Positions 8,253 to 17,438 are shown, counted from the first letter of the stretch. The stretch is 64,000 nucleotides of DNA from Sphingobacterium pedocola (GCF_015209965.1 NZ_MU158689.1:744196-808195); one strand, 5' to 3'. Numbers and translations are program-made. The notes: a model not told the origin generated them from the sequence alone.

Positions 8253-10196
8253 CTACTTAAGCCTCCTCAATCGGATGTTATCTGTGTTAGGAATATTAAG
8301 AGGTACACGTTCGAGCGTCACGAAGCTGCTGTCCAATCCAAAACCTTTTTCTTCACTCAAACTAAAATGTTTGAGCAATTTATATATCTCCATGATAATT
8401 CTATTCCCCCAGTTTAGATCTGTCGTTTTACTGAATATCTTTTCAAGTACAACAAAATTAAAGTCGCCTGTAATTTTGTATTTGTTTAACGTTTTATAAT
8501 GACTCGTGATATCAATTTCGCCCTTGTTGACCATATCTTCTACCACTTTGCGGAAGAGAAGGCTGATACGTTGCTCTTCTCTAAAACCTAATTTGAAATC
8601 AATCCTGACCAATTTCCCTGGTATTAGTTGCGTAACTACATAATCTCTTGCATGGGGTGTATCCATCACGTCCACATGCACGAGCCAGTACACATCAGCA
8701 CGTTTTGGTTTTTTATTAATGATTGAATACATAACTTTTGCTTCTATCTCTTCTTTATTGTTCGCACTTGTTAAATACACCAATTGAGATGCGAATGTTG
8801 GAACGGAAAGATCATCACTCAGTTCTGTTATTAATGGATAAAATTCTTTGATGTCTACAAATCGAACATATCGATTTTTGATTTTGCGAGCGCCGTACCA
8901 GCAGAACATCGTAACGAAGATAGTGGAGGCTAGTAAGAGCGTAAGCCATCCACCGTGTCCTATTTTGATCACGTTGCCCAATAAAAACGTAATTTCAATG
9001 GTAAAAAAAACAACTGCAAATAAAATGATCCAAATTTTATTGATATGTTTTCGAAGTAGAAAGAAACACATCAGTATCGTGGTAGTGATAAACGTTAAGT
9101 TGATAGCGAGGCCGTATGCCGCTTCCATGTTGCTCGATTCGCGGAAAACAAAGATAATGAGCATACATCCTACGAATAAAATCAAGTTAATAGATGGAAC
9201 GTATAGTTGACCTTTTTGATCTGAAGGATAGCGGATGGCTACTTTAGGCCAAATATTAAGCCTAACTGCTTCTGATATGAGGGTAAACGATCCGGAAATC
9301 ATTGCCTGACTGGCAATTACAGCGGCTATTGTGGCAATGGTAACACCATAGATTACAAACCAATCCGGCATAATTGCATAAAACGGATTTGTTTCGCCAA
9401 TTTGTGTGCCTTCATGCAAAAGTAACCAAGCTCCTTGACCAAAATAATTTAGGAGAAGGGATAGCTTCACGAAAATCCAGCTGATACGGATGTTTTTTTT
9501 TCCACAATGACCCATGTCTGAATACAAGGCTTCGGCACCCGTGGTACATAAGAAAATTGCTCCAATTATAAAAAGTGCATTGGGATAATTTATAAGGGTT
9601 TCAATAGCATAATAAGGATTGATCGCTTTGAGCACTTGTGGCGCATTGTCAATATATCTAAAGCCAATGACTGCAATGGTGGAGAACCAAATAAACATTA
9701 AAGGACCAAATATTTTACCTACGATGGATGTGCCAAATCGTTGAATTAGGAACAACAGAGAAATAATGGCTATCACAGTAGGAACCGTTGGGAAATCCGG
9801 GTTTTTAATAGCCAAACCCTCTACCGCGGAAGAAATAGTAATCGCTGGTGTAATCATGCCGTCTGCGAGGAGAGTGGAAGCTCCAATAATAGCTGGAATG
9901 ATTAGCCATTTGGCTTTTCTTCTCACCAAGGAATAGAGTGAAAGAATACCGCCTTCACCTTTATTATCTGCATTAAGGGTGATAATAACATATTTTACGG
10001 TTGTCTGGAGTGTCAGTGTCCAAAAAACGCAAGAGATACTACCAATAACCAGATCGGAATCTATTATCCCTTTGTTAAATATCGCCTTAAATACATAAAG
10101 GGGGGAAGTACCTATATCACCAAAAATAATACCTAATGCTACTAGCAAGCCCCCTAGACTGAGTCGATTTAAGGAATGCTGACGGTCTGTTGCCAT
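8253..10196 (-). CDS. kup: Kup-family potassium uptake protein
   Basis: Low-affinity, proton-coupled potassium importer of the inner membrane. From the ATG at 10196 (MATDRQHSLNRLSLGG) the protein has 647 residues: the family signature FGDIGTSPLYVF follows at once, then about 12 membrane helices up to residue ~450, and a soluble C-terminal domain typical of Kup. LADGMITPAITISSAVEGL and TGAEALYSDMGHCGKKNIR are further Kup blocks. A TTG at 10235 would add 13 residues, but ATG 10196 matches the usual family start. Single-gene unit with a shared terminator downstream. Confidence 0.95.
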   Translation of the reverse strand: MATDRQHSLNRLSLGGLLVALGIIFGDIGTSPLYVFKAIFNKGIIDSDLVIGSISCVFWTLTLQTTVKYVIITLNADNKGEGGILSLYSLVRRKAKWLIIPAIIGASTLLADGMITPAITISSAVEGLAIKNPDFPTVPTVIAIISLLFLIQRFGTSIVGKIFGPLMFIWFSTIAVIGFRYIDNAPQVLKAINPYYAIETLINYPNALFIIGAIFLCTTGAEALYSDMGHCGKKNIRISWIFVKLSLLLNYFGQGAWLLLHEGTQIGETNPFYAIMPDWFVIYGVTIATIAAVIASQAMISGSFTLISEAVRLNIWPKVAIRYPSDQKGQLYVPSINLILFVGCMLIIFVFRESSNMEAAYGLAINLTFITTTILMCFFLLRKHINKIWIILFAVVFFTIEITFLLGNVIKIGHGGWLTLLLASTIFVTMFCWYGARKIKNRYVRFVDIKEFYPLITELSDDLSVPTFASQLVYLTSANNKEEIEAKVMYSIINKKPKRADVYWLVHVDVMDTPHARDYVVTQLIPGKLVRIDFKLGFREEQRISLLFRKVVEDMVNKGEIDITSHYKTLNKYKITGDFNFVVLEKIFSKTTDLNWGNRIIMEIYKLLKHFSLSEEKGFGLDSSFVTLERVPLNIPNTDNIRLRRLK

Positions 10197-10308
10197 TTTG
10201 AATTGTATAAAAGATCGTTTAAAAAATTGTGCCAAGTTAACACGAAATATTGGCGTAACGTCTATTCTTGTTAAAAATTGTTAAAATAAGGTGTTTTTTT
10301 AAAAAATA

Positions 10309-10339
10309 TTGAAATTACGTAGGTAATAAACTACTTTTG
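10309..10339 (+). promoter_or_regulatory. Promoter of the T9SS sorting-domain gene
   Basis: A full Bacteroidetes promoter: TTG at 10309-10311, 20-bp spacer, and TACTTTTG (TAnnTTTG) at 10332-10339. It implies a leader of roughly 65 nt before the ATG at 10410. Confidence 0.75.
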
Positions 10340-10409
10340 TATTAGGTTATTTGGAATGAAAGTCATAGTTTTGATTAAACCAAATGTCCACGCAATTGTC
10401 AAACTATAA

Positions 10410-10832
10410 ATGAAATTTAGTATCCACAAAATAGTAAAATTAGGAGTCTTCAATATCTTGTTATTGATTTCTGTTACTACTGCGTTTGCAAGTGGAACTA
10501 ATAATTATTCCCATACCTCGGCAACTCAATACATTTCCTCATTATTTGTTAATGAAGAAGAGAATGAGAAGAATATTAATAATGTCAAGGCGTTTTATAA
10601 TCCGGTTTCTCAACAAATCAATGTTTCTTTCAGGTTAGCGAAACAGGGTACAGTAAGTATTAAATTAATGGATGCATTGGGGAACGAAGTTCTGAATTTG
10701 TCAAACTCTACTTTAGAAAGTGGAAATCAATCTTTCGCTTTTGATGCTAATGACAAAATAACACCAGGTTTTTATTTTCTTCGAGTCGTCGTGGGGGGAG
10801 AGGCTGTCGTAAAAAGGATGTCTATACGGTAA
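10410..10832 (+). CDS. Small exported protein consisting mainly of a T9SS type A sorting domain
   Basis: A 140-residue protein with a signal peptide (residues 1-28, hydrophobic VFNILLLISVTTAFA) and a short linker. The remainder (about 55-140) matches the type IX secretion C-terminal sorting domain: FYNPVSQQINVSFRL, IKLMDALGNEVLNL, then GFYFLRVVVGGE and KRMSIR at the very end. Such domains normally sit behind a large cargo and route it through the type IX secretion machine to the surface. Here almost no cargo precedes it. It is a single-gene unit with its own consensus promoter and a terminator. Whether it is secreted by T9SS or has another role is unknown. Confidence 0.8.
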   Translation: MKFSIHKIVKLGVFNILLLISVTTAFASGTNNYSHTSATQYISSLFVNEEENEKNINNVKAFYNPVSQQINVSFRLAKQGTVSIKLMDALGNEVLNLSNSTLESGNQSFAFDANDKITPGFYFLRVVVGGEAVVKRMSIR

Positions 10833-10861
10833 TTTTATCAACTAAAATATTTAATTTATTT

Positions 10862-10900
10862 AAGCGAGCGCATTCTAAGTTAGGACGCGCTCGCTTTTAT
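10862..10900. terminator. Bidirectional terminator, T9SS-domain gene / ispG
   Basis: A perfect 10-bp GC-rich stem (10862-10871 with 10887-10896), loop of 15 nt, followed by TTTTAT on the + strand and AA-rich DNA on the other side. The ispG stop codon lies immediately next to it. Confidence 0.8.
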
Positions 10901-12897
10901 TCCACATCGATCCATAAGCCATCGTTTTTTATGATGCCTATGAGTTCGTCTAATGCATTTGCCGAACTTACGTTTCTTTTTACGACCTCTTTCCCCCTAT
11001 ATAATGTTATTTTGTCTGGCCCAGCACCTACGTATCCATAATCGGCATCTGCCATTTCTCCAGGACCATTTACAATACATCCCATGATTCCAATTTTTAA
11101 ACCCTTCAAATGATTTGTACGGCTCCGTATCATTTGTGTAGTTTCTTGAAGGTCAAATAACGTACGTCCACAGCTCGGACAGGATATATATTCTGTTTTA
11201 GATATGCGCGAACGCGTTGCCTGTAATATTCCAAAAGATAGGGAACTTAAGCTGTTCAATGGTGTAGCAGGAGAATCAATCCATATACCTGAGCCCAAAC
11301 CATCAATCAAAAGTGCACCAAGATCCGTAGCAGCATACACTTGAATTTTCGAAATAGGTTCTTCAGGATCCATCATATCACCAAAAGGACCGTTGAATTC
11401 ATGGGGAGAATATGATCTCTTAATAATAACGGGAACATCTAATCCTATTTCCTGTATGTTTGCAAAAAATTGACGCTGATCGGCCATTCCATGAAGATGA
11501 TCGGTTTCTAACAAGAAAACAACAGTTTTGTCTATTTGAAAGTTGGCAAATTCGATAGATGTCAAGAGTACATTCGACATATAGACGATATTCAATGCCG
11601 GATCTTTTTCAGTTGCCCTATTAAATTCTTCTAATCGATATATCGGATGAATGTTGCTTCTTAATTTTAAACTGCTCCAAGTTTTATAATTGTATAATTG
11701 CTTGAGATTACCAGGCATTGTAAAAGACGGGAGCTGATCGGCTAAATAAACAAAATCCACGGATTGTTCTCCCATGTGATACTTGTCTAATAATGCGTCA
11801 TATTTATAGCCCACTGCCTGGAGGGCGAAAGGATCTCTTAAGTTCTCTTTTGAAATGTCCACTATAATACGTGGAACTAATGCCCCACCGACAAAGGTGT
11901 TTACTTCGGAAGACGTATATGCCTTGGTTTCATAGGACGAAGAAATATTAAAAATAGGAGTGTGTTCGTTTTTGCTCAATGCCACTGCCCGTTTGGCATA
12001 TCTGTTTACTAGAGCTATGGCTACAGGAGCCTCTTTTTCAGGTTCTTCTGTTAGCGAAACACGCACGGTATCCCCTAGTCCATCCTCCAGTAGCGTTCCG
12101 ATCCCTACAGCAGATTTTATACGGCCATCTTCTCCATCGCCGGCTTCTGTTACGCCGAGGTGGAGCGGATAGTTCATGTTCTCTACGCCCATTTTTTCCA
12201 CAAGGAGCCGATATGCCTGTACCATTACCTGCGGATTAGACGACTTCATGGATACCACGAGGTTATAGTAGTTTAAATCTTCACAAATGCGTATAAATTC
12301 TAACGCGGATTCCACCATTCCTTCGGGGGTATCTCCATATCGGCTCATGATACGGTCGGAAAGAGATCCATGATTTGTACCTATACGCATCGCTGTGCCA
12401 TATTCTTTGCAAATGTTTACTAACGGTGCAAATTTTTTGTAGATACGATCCAATTCTGCTTGATAAGCAATATCGGTATAGTCTATTTCATCAAATTTCT
12501 TTTTGTCGGCATAGTTACCCGGATTTATCCGTACTTTTTCTACGATTCTTGCCGCTACTTCTGCTGCATTAGGGGTAAAATGTATATCGGCAACCAGCGG
12601 TACGTTATAGCCTCTGATACGAAGTTCGTTCTTTATATTGGCGAGGTTTTCAGCTTCTTTAATACTCGGCGCAGTAATGCGTATGTATTCACATCCGGCA
12701 TCTACCATCTTGATCGCCTGTTCTACGGAGCCAAGGGTATTCATGGTATCTACAGTGGTCATACTCTGTATACGGATAGGGTTTCCTCCACCCATAGGAA
12801 TATCGCCTATAGAAACCTCTCTTGTTTTATATCTAGAATAGGTATTTTTAGAATTGCAATATCTTCCGGGTAATATCAATGTGTTTGTTGTCTCCAT
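10897..12897 (-). CDS. ispG: 4-hydroxy-3-methylbut-2-enyl diphosphate synthase (IspG/GcpE), long form
   Basis: Iron-sulfur enzyme of the MEP isoprenoid pathway, converting ME-cPP to HMBPP. At 666 residues it is the long type found in Bacteroidetes, Chlamydiae and plants, with an extra domain inserted between the N-terminal TIM barrel (GNPIRIQSMTTVDTMN..., residues 1-~290) and the C-terminal [4Fe-4S] domain. The cluster ligands are visible: Cys573 and Cys576 in SCPSCGRTL, and Cys607 in GCIVNGPGE, whose Glu614 is the third-side conserved residue. A TAACTTTG box ends 8 bp before the ATG. The gene shows this organism makes isoprenoids by the MEP route, which matters for the HMG-CoA reductase at 29773. 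Confidence 0.96.
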   Translation of the reverse strand: METTNTLILPGRYCNSKNTYSRYKTREVSIGDIPMGGGNPIRIQSMTTVDTMNTLGSVEQAIKMVDAGCEYIRITAPSIKEAENLANIKNELRIRGYNVPLVADIHFTPNAAEVAARIVEKVRINPGNYADKKKFDEIDYTDIAYQAELDRIYKKFAPLVNICKEYGTAMRIGTNHGSLSDRIMSRYGDTPEGMVESALEFIRICEDLNYYNLVVSMKSSNPQVMVQAYRLLVEKMGVENMNYPLHLGVTEAGDGEDGRIKSAVGIGTLLEDGLGDTVRVSLTEEPEKEAPVAIALVNRYAKRAVALSKNEHTPIFNISSSYETKAYTSSEVNTFVGGALVPRIIVDISKENLRDPFALQAVGYKYDALLDKYHMGEQSVDFVYLADQLPSFTMPGNLKQLYNYKTWSSLKLRSNIHPIYRLEEFNRATEKDPALNIVYMSNVLLTSIEFANFQIDKTVVFLLETDHLHGMADQRQFFANIQEIGLDVPVIIKRSYSPHEFNGPFGDMMDPEEPISKIQVYAATDLGALLIDGLGSGIWIDSPATPLNSLSSLSFGILQATRSRISKTEYISCPSCGRTLFDLQETTQMIRSRTNHLKGLKIGIMGCIVNGPGEMADADYGYVGAGPDKITLYRGKEVVKRNVSSANALDELIGIIKNDGLWIDVE

Positions 12898-12905
12898 ATC
12901 GGAAA

Positions 12906-12913
12906 CAAAGTTA
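12906..12913 (-). promoter_or_regulatory. -7 promoter box for ispG
   Basis: Minus-strand TAACTTTG (TAnnTTTG), only 8 bp before the ispG ATG. Transcription would begin at or within a few bases of the start codon, so the mRNA may be nearly leaderless. Confidence 0.5.
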
Positions 12914-12925
12914 GCTATTTATAAC

Positions 12926-13843
12926 TTAAAACCTATTTATTGATAGCGAATTGGCTGCCCCTGCAATTTTAATAATATACTTGTTTTTCGCGCTGTCAAA
13001 ACTTGCGGTTTTATGCACGTTGCCCTCTTTGATGTCTAACCCCTTGAATTTTTTACCCGATAAAAAGCTGTCATTTTCAATCAGACACGCTGCATTTTTT
13101 GGAAGATTGATCTTACAACTTGAAGCTGCTGTGTTGATCTCAATGGTAGTAATACCTACCTGGGGCTGTCCTAATGTAAGGTCTATACTTGCCGCACCTG
13201 AATTAATAGATAGATTTGCTAATTTATAACCCGATAGATCTGCGTTGAAAGAGGATGCTCCGATGTTAAATTCCATATTCCAAATCGGAGTCTTGTTCAA
13301 TGCAAAGTTGATGATGTTGCCCGAGGCACTATCTTTTTTTATTTTACTGATAAGCTCAACCTTTTTTAGCGGCTCCTCTTCCGTTGTCTTAAGTTTGAGT
13401 CCCATGTTGTCATTTAGACTTGCGGCTTTGATGAGCTCTTCGGACGGTTGGCTGTTAAGAAAAAGGCTCGTAGCACCGGCGTTTACTTCAAGCTCGATTT
13501 CCTGAATGTCTTCTGTATAGGGGAGAGACACGACTTGTTTTAAACCTAGTGTGTCGTTTATATTTTCAATATTAATATTTCCAAATTTATTGAAAGAGAA
13601 CTTTTCTGAAGAAGTCAAACCGATGATCATTAGAAATACACATATGACGACGTTGACAATAGATGTAATCAGCGTTCCAAACTTTCTATTTTGAAGAATC
13701 AGATTTGCCCCAATGGCTACTATGATAAGGGGCCAGTATTTAAAAATGGCGTAAAAATTGAAATTGACTACTCCAAAGTTGTGAAGTAGAATAATAATTC
13801 CGAAGAAAATAAACCAAATGCCGGTAGTGATTTTACTGTTCAT
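12926..13843 (-). CDS. LiaF-like membrane protein with C-terminal beta domain
   Basis: A 305-residue inner-membrane protein. The first ~80 residues contain about four short hydrophobic helices (WFIFFGIIILLHNFG, YWPLIIVAIGANLIL, VVICVFLMIIGL) of the LiaI/LiaF/DUF5668 type; the rest is a repetitive beta domain with small-residue turns (VNAGATSLFLNS, NIGASSFNADLSG, NSGAASIDLTL), the toastrack-like fold of cell-envelope stress proteins. In Firmicutes LiaF restrains an envelope-stress sensor; no partner kinase is adjacent here, so the role is inferred only as envelope-related. It lies 28 bp upstream of ispG on the same strand, but ispG seems to have its own promoter box. Confidence 0.65.
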   Translation of the reverse strand: MNSKITTGIWFIFFGIIILLHNFGVVNFNFYAIFKYWPLIIVAIGANLILQNRKFGTLITSIVNVVICVFLMIIGLTSSEKFSFNKFGNINIENINDTLGLKQVVSLPYTEDIQEIELEVNAGATSLFLNSQPSEELIKAASLNDNMGLKLKTTEEEPLKKVELISKIKKDSASGNIINFALNKTPIWNMEFNIGASSFNADLSGYKLANLSINSGAASIDLTLGQPQVGITTIEINTAASSCKINLPKNAACLIENDSFLSGKKFKGLDIKEGNVHKTASFDSAKNKYIIKIAGAANSLSINRF

Positions 13844-13885
13844 ATTCGATTGTTAAAGATAGCATTTTTAGTTGTTTTATGATAA

Positions 13886-13893
13886 CAAAAATA
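13886..13893 (-). promoter_or_regulatory. -7 promoter box for the LiaF-like gene
   Basis: Minus-strand TATTTTTG, 42 bp before the ATG at 13843. The rest of the divergent 13844-14063 gap shows no clear element for mlaE. Confidence 0.45.
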
Positions 13894-14063
13894 GGGCGAT
13901 ATGTAGGGTTATACTATTTGAATTAGGTTATTCGTTTGGTATTTTCGGTAAAGGGAATGATTTGGTCGGTAAGCGATTTAAAGGTGTAAGGGAACAAATC
14001 CTCAAAAAATTGGGGTATACTATTAATAAATATGTATTTTAGCATAAACCGTAAGAAAGTTAT

Positions 14064-14798
14064 ATGTTTTTTTATCATTTTGGTGAGTATTTGCTGCTGC
14101 TAAAGAAGGTTTTTAAAAAGCCGGAGAAGTGGAAAATTTATTGGAAAGAGATCTTACATGAGATGAATGAGATCGGAGTAGGTTCCATTGGCTTGATCAT
14201 TATTATATCTACCTTCATTGGTGCTGTAATGACGATGCAGATTGCCTTTCAATTGGTTTCCGATCTAATACCAAATTCAATTATCGGCCAGATCAACCGC
14301 GACTCCAATATCCTGGAGCTGGGGCCGACTATTTCTGCTTTGGTTCTCATGGGAAAAGTTGGTTCATCAATTTCTTCACAAATTGGATCTATGCGGGTTA
14401 CCGAACAAATTGATGCGTTGGAAATTATGGGTATCAACGCTGCGGGGTACTTAATCCTTCCCAAGATAGTGGCTGGTGTGGTAATGATGCCTGTTGTGGT
14501 GATTATTTCTATTTTTTGTGCTTTAGTAGGTGGATTGATAGGTGGTTCATTAACGGGGGCAGTCAGCGCTGGAGACTACATCATTGGAATTAGGGAGTCT
14601 TTTCAAGGTTTTACGATGGTGGTTGCAATGGTTAAAGCTTTTTTTTATGGTTTTATTATTACTTCGGTACCTGCTCACAAGGGGTTTCATGTGCGAGGTG
14701 GTGCTTTAGAAGTGGGACAAGCAGGTACGAGAGCTGTAGTTATAGGATGTATTTCTATTCTTGCTAGTGATTATATCATTACCGCTTTGCTTTTATGA
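14064..14798 (+). CDS. mlaE: MlaE-family lipid ABC transporter permease
   Basis: A 244-residue inner-membrane permease of the MlaE/YrbE family, which moves phospholipids between inner membrane and periplasm to keep the outer membrane asymmetric. Five to six hydrophobic helices are present; the family core LGPTISALVLMGKVGSSISS appears near residues 90-110, then QIDALEIMGINAAGYLILPK, and EVGQAGTRAVVIGCI near the end. The ATPase partner starts 16 bp downstream. No MCE (MlaD) substrate-binding gene follows, so that subunit must be encoded elsewhere. Confidence 0.92.
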   Translation: MFFYHFGEYLLLLKKVFKKPEKWKIYWKEILHEMNEIGVGSIGLIIIISTFIGAVMTMQIAFQLVSDLIPNSIIGQINRDSNILELGPTISALVLMGKVGSSISSQIGSMRVTEQIDALEIMGINAAGYLILPKIVAGVVMMPVVVIISIFCALVGGLIGGSLTGAVSAGDYIIGIRESFQGFTMVVAMVKAFFYGFIITSVPAHKGFHVRGGALEVGQAGTRAVVIGCISILASDYIITALLL

Positions 14799-14814
14799 AA
14801 ATAGGGATGAATTT

Positions 14815-15570
14815 ATGATTGAGATACAAAATATACATAAAGCTTTTGGTGACAATCACGTATTGAAAGGGATAGATGCGGTATATGAACGCGGAAAAGT
14901 GAGCATGATTATTGGTGGATCGGGGTCTGGGAAAAGTACACTTCTCAAATGTATCGTCGGTTTGCATGAACCGGATCAAGGAAAGGTGTTTTTTGGGGAG
15001 CAAGAGTTTACAAAGATGGATTTTGAGCAAAAAGTACCCATTCGCAAGGAAATTGGTATGCTTTTTCAAGCCTCCGCGTTATTTGATTCGATGACTGTGG
15101 AACAAAACATTGTGTTTACACTGGACATGTTTACTGAAATGAGTCTTGCTGAAAAAGTCGATAGGGCGAATTTTTGTTTGGAGCGAGTTAACTTAGCCGG
15201 TAAAAACAATCTGTTTCCCGCAGAATTGTCTGGGGGGATGAAAAAACGCGTAGGTATTGCGCGCGCCATTAGTATGAGTCCAAAATATTTGTTTTGTGAT
15301 GAACCGAACTCGGGATTAGATCCTGCCACTTCTATCTTAATTGATGAGTTAATTCAAGATTTGACAGAAGAGTACCAATCGACCACTATTGTGGTTACAC
15401 ATGATATGAATTCTGTCATGGGAATAGGCGAATACGTAATGTTTCTGCATCAAGGAGAAAAATTTTGGGAAGGGTCGAATAAAGACATGCTCAAATCAGA
15501 TGTGAAAGAACTTAATGATTTTGTATTCGCAAGTCCGTTGATGAAAGCGGCACGAGAAACGATGAAATAA
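14815..15570 (+). CDS. mlaF: MlaF-family ABC transporter ATPase
   Basis: A 251-residue ATPase that powers the MlaE permease encoded just upstream. Walker A is GGSGSGKST (about residues 34-42), the ABC signature is LSGGMKKRVGIARAI, and Walker B is YLFCDEPNSGLDP, with the switch histidine in TIVVTHDMNS. The variant signature with MKKR is typical of Mla ATPases. The longer frame from TTG 14761 overlaps mlaE by 38 bp and adds a non-homologous tail; ATG 14815 (MIEIQNIHKAFG) is the natural start. The next gene has its own promoter, so the operon is mlaE-mlaF. Confidence 0.93.
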   Translation: MIEIQNIHKAFGDNHVLKGIDAVYERGKVSMIIGGSGSGKSTLLKCIVGLHEPDQGKVFFGEQEFTKMDFEQKVPIRKEIGMLFQASALFDSMTVEQNIVFTLDMFTEMSLAEKVDRANFCLERVNLAGKNNLFPAELSGGMKKRVGIARAISMSPKYLFCDEPNSGLDPATSILIDELIQDLTEEYQSTTIVVTHDMNSVMGIGEYVMFLHQGEKFWEGSNKDMLKSDVKELNDFVFASPLMKAARETMK

Positions 15571-15595
15571 ATACTAAATAATCATATCTAACATC

Positions 15596-15603
15596 TATCT
15601 TTG
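15596..15603 (+). promoter_or_regulatory. -7 promoter box for the methyltransferase gene
   Basis: TATCTTTG (TAnnTTTG), 19 bp before the TTG start at 15623; no clear -33 TTG. Confidence 0.5.
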
Positions 15604-15622
15604 CACAAAAAATACGATTACT

Positions 15623-16525
15623 TTGTCTGAAATTACAACGATTCAATTGCTTACTCCGCAGCACTGGAGGGATTATGAACTAATCGACTGCGGAAATTTT
15701 GAAAAATTAGAGCGGTTTGGCGACTTAATCTTAGTTCGTCCAGAACCTCAGGCTGTGTGGCCAAAGGCGTTGGGAGAAGCAGAATGGAATAAGCGATACC
15801 ACATCAAATTCAAGGGAAGGTCAGCCACCAGTGGCGAGTGGTTAAAGAAAGATCCGAAAGTGGTAGATCGCTGGCATATTGAATATAAAAATAAGGACGT
15901 GGCGATTAAATTTCGCTTAGGTTTGACGTCGTTTAAGCACGTAGGCATCTTTCCGGAACAAGCTGTCAATTGGGATTACATATCGGAAAGTGTAAAATTA
16001 TTTGAAACATCTCAACCTAAGGTATTAAATCTTTTTGCATATACAGGAGGAGCTTCGTTAATAGCAAAGGCTGCAGGTGCAGATACTACGCATGTGGATT
16101 CGATAAAGCAGGTTGTAACTTGGGCGAATGAGAATCAAGAACTTTCTGGAGTGGATAATATACGTTGGGTAGTAGAGGATGCGCTGAAGTTTGTAAAGCG
16201 GGAGCTCAAAAGAGGTAATACGTATAACGGTATTATCTTGGATCCTCCTGCTTACGGTCATGGCCCCAAAGGAGAGAAGTGGAAATTGGAAGACCACATC
16301 ATGGAAATGATGCAGGACGTCGTTCAATTGTTAGACCCCGAAGAACATTTCCTTATTTTAAACACCTATTCCCTTGGATTTTCATCGGTCATTGTAGAGA
16401 ATTTGATTCGGACTTCTTTCCCTCAGGTGAAAAATCTGGAAATAGGGGAGTTGTATTTACAGGCTACAGCAGGCCCTAAATTACCATTAGGAGTATTTGG
16501 GAAATTCCGGAAAATAAAGAAATAG
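15623..16525 (+). CDS. Class I SAM-dependent methyltransferase, RlmI/RlmK-like
   Basis: A 300-residue protein of the COG1092 group, whose known members methylate cytosines of 23S rRNA. The SAM-binding loop is VLNLFAYTGGASL (about residues 134-146), the acidic ribose ligand follows in THVDSIKQVV, and the catalytic-site motif is DPPAYGHGPKG near 207-217. The N-terminal PUA domain of full-length RlmI is absent or replaced by ~110 residues of beta-rich sequence, so the substrate is uncertain. The start is TTG at 15623 (MSEITTIQLL), fitting the promoter box 19 bp upstream. It converges on purU. Confidence 0.8.
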   Translation: MSEITTIQLLTPQHWRDYELIDCGNFEKLERFGDLILVRPEPQAVWPKALGEAEWNKRYHIKFKGRSATSGEWLKKDPKVVDRWHIEYKNKDVAIKFRLGLTSFKHVGIFPEQAVNWDYISESVKLFETSQPKVLNLFAYTGGASLIAKAAGADTTHVDSIKQVVTWANENQELSGVDNIRWVVEDALKFVKRELKRGNTYNGIILDPPAYGHGPKGEKWKLEDHIMEMMQDVVQLLDPEEHFLILNTYSLGFSSVIVENLIRTSFPQVKNLEIGELYLQATAGPKLPLGVFGKFRKIKK

Positions 16526-16567
16526 AACGGTCAACAAACGGTGTTTAAAGCACCGCCCTAATCAATA

Positions 16568-16632
16568 GATGCTCAATGGGAATTGCCTAAGTTTAGGATT
16601 TGAAAACAATCGTTTTATTCCCGTTGAGCATC
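16568..16632. repeat. Inverted repeat at the purU 3' end
   Basis: Arms 16568-16582 and 16618-16632 are complementary over 15 bp with one mismatch that can pair as G-U in one transcript. The 35-nt loop contains the purU stop codon. There is no T-run beside it, so it is not a standard terminator. Confidence 0.5.
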
Positions 16633-17438
16633 ACTCTGTCTTCAGTAAGAAGCTGAATTGCTCTGCTTAAAACCGCTTTTTCAATCTCTTTTCCCGCAGT
16701 TCTCATCCTATGCAGGTCATAGCTGTGATCAATAGTCTTCGTGTTCTGAACGATAATCGGTCCCTCATCCAAATCGTCTGTGACAAAATGTGCGGTAGCG
16801 CCGATTATCTTTACACCTCTTTCGTGTGCCTGTTTATATGGATTTGCTCCTATGAATGCGGGTAAAAAGGAATGATGAATATTAATGAGTTTACCTTTGA
16901 ACTGTTTGACAAAACACGGGGATAATATCCGCATAAACTTGGCAAGTATGATGTAGTCTGCCGGATAGGAGTTTAAAACTTCTGCTAGTTTGTTCTCAAA
17001 TTCTTCTTTGGAGATATTCTCATGGGACAAGTGGTGATAAGGAATATCAAACTTTTCGGTAAATTCTTTTAGCGTTTCGTAATTGCCGACAACTGCCAAG
17101 ACTTCTGCTTGTAAGGTGTTAAAATAGTGGCGTATTAAAATGTCCGCAAGGCAATGATGTTCTTTAGTAACAAGCACAACTATTTTTTTTCGCTGCGCAG
17201 GGGAAACTGATATCGTCGAATTTTTGGGTAACTGTAGCATCAGGTCCTGCATTAAAGTTTCCTCAGACCTTAAAATACCCGAGCACACGACGCGAACGAA
17301 AAATTTATTACTTTCTTCATCTACGTATTCTCGCATGGTAATGATATTTAATTCATGCTTGGCGACTACGTTGGAGATGCTGGCTACTAATCCGACAGCA
17401 TCCTTACACTGAATAAGAATTAAAGTTTGGTTTTGCAT
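16593..17438 (-). CDS. purU: Formyltetrahydrofolate deformylase
   Basis: PurU hydrolyses 10-formyl-THF to formate and THF, balancing one-carbon pools for purine synthesis. The 281-residue protein has an N-terminal ACT domain (LILIQCKDAVGLVASISNVV, residues 5-24) and a C-terminal formyltransferase fold with INIHHSFLPAFIGANPYKQA and the catalytic Asp in TDDLDEGPII. Length and motif order match the bacterial family. It lies 41 bp downstream of parE on the same strand. An inverted repeat overlaps its 3' end (16568-16632). Confidence 0.95.
   Translation of the reverse strand: MQNQTLILIQCKDAVGLVASISNVVAKHELNIITMREYVDEESNKFFVRVVCSGILRSEETLMQDLMLQLPKNSTISVSPAQRKKIVVLVTKEHHCLADILIRHYFNTLQAEVLAVVGNYETLKEFTEKFDIPYHHLSHENISKEEFENKLAEVLNSYPADYIILAKFMRILSPCFVKQFKGKLINIHHSFLPAFIGANPYKQAHERGVKIIGATAHFVTDDLDEGPIIVQNTKTIDHSYDLHRMRTAGKEIEKAVLSRAIQLLTEDRVMLNGNKTIVFKS

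Noticed and set aside
16539..16555. CGGTG...CACCG hairpin as terminator between the methyltransferase gene and purU
   Set aside because: The stem is only about 5-7 bp and no T-run follows on either strand.
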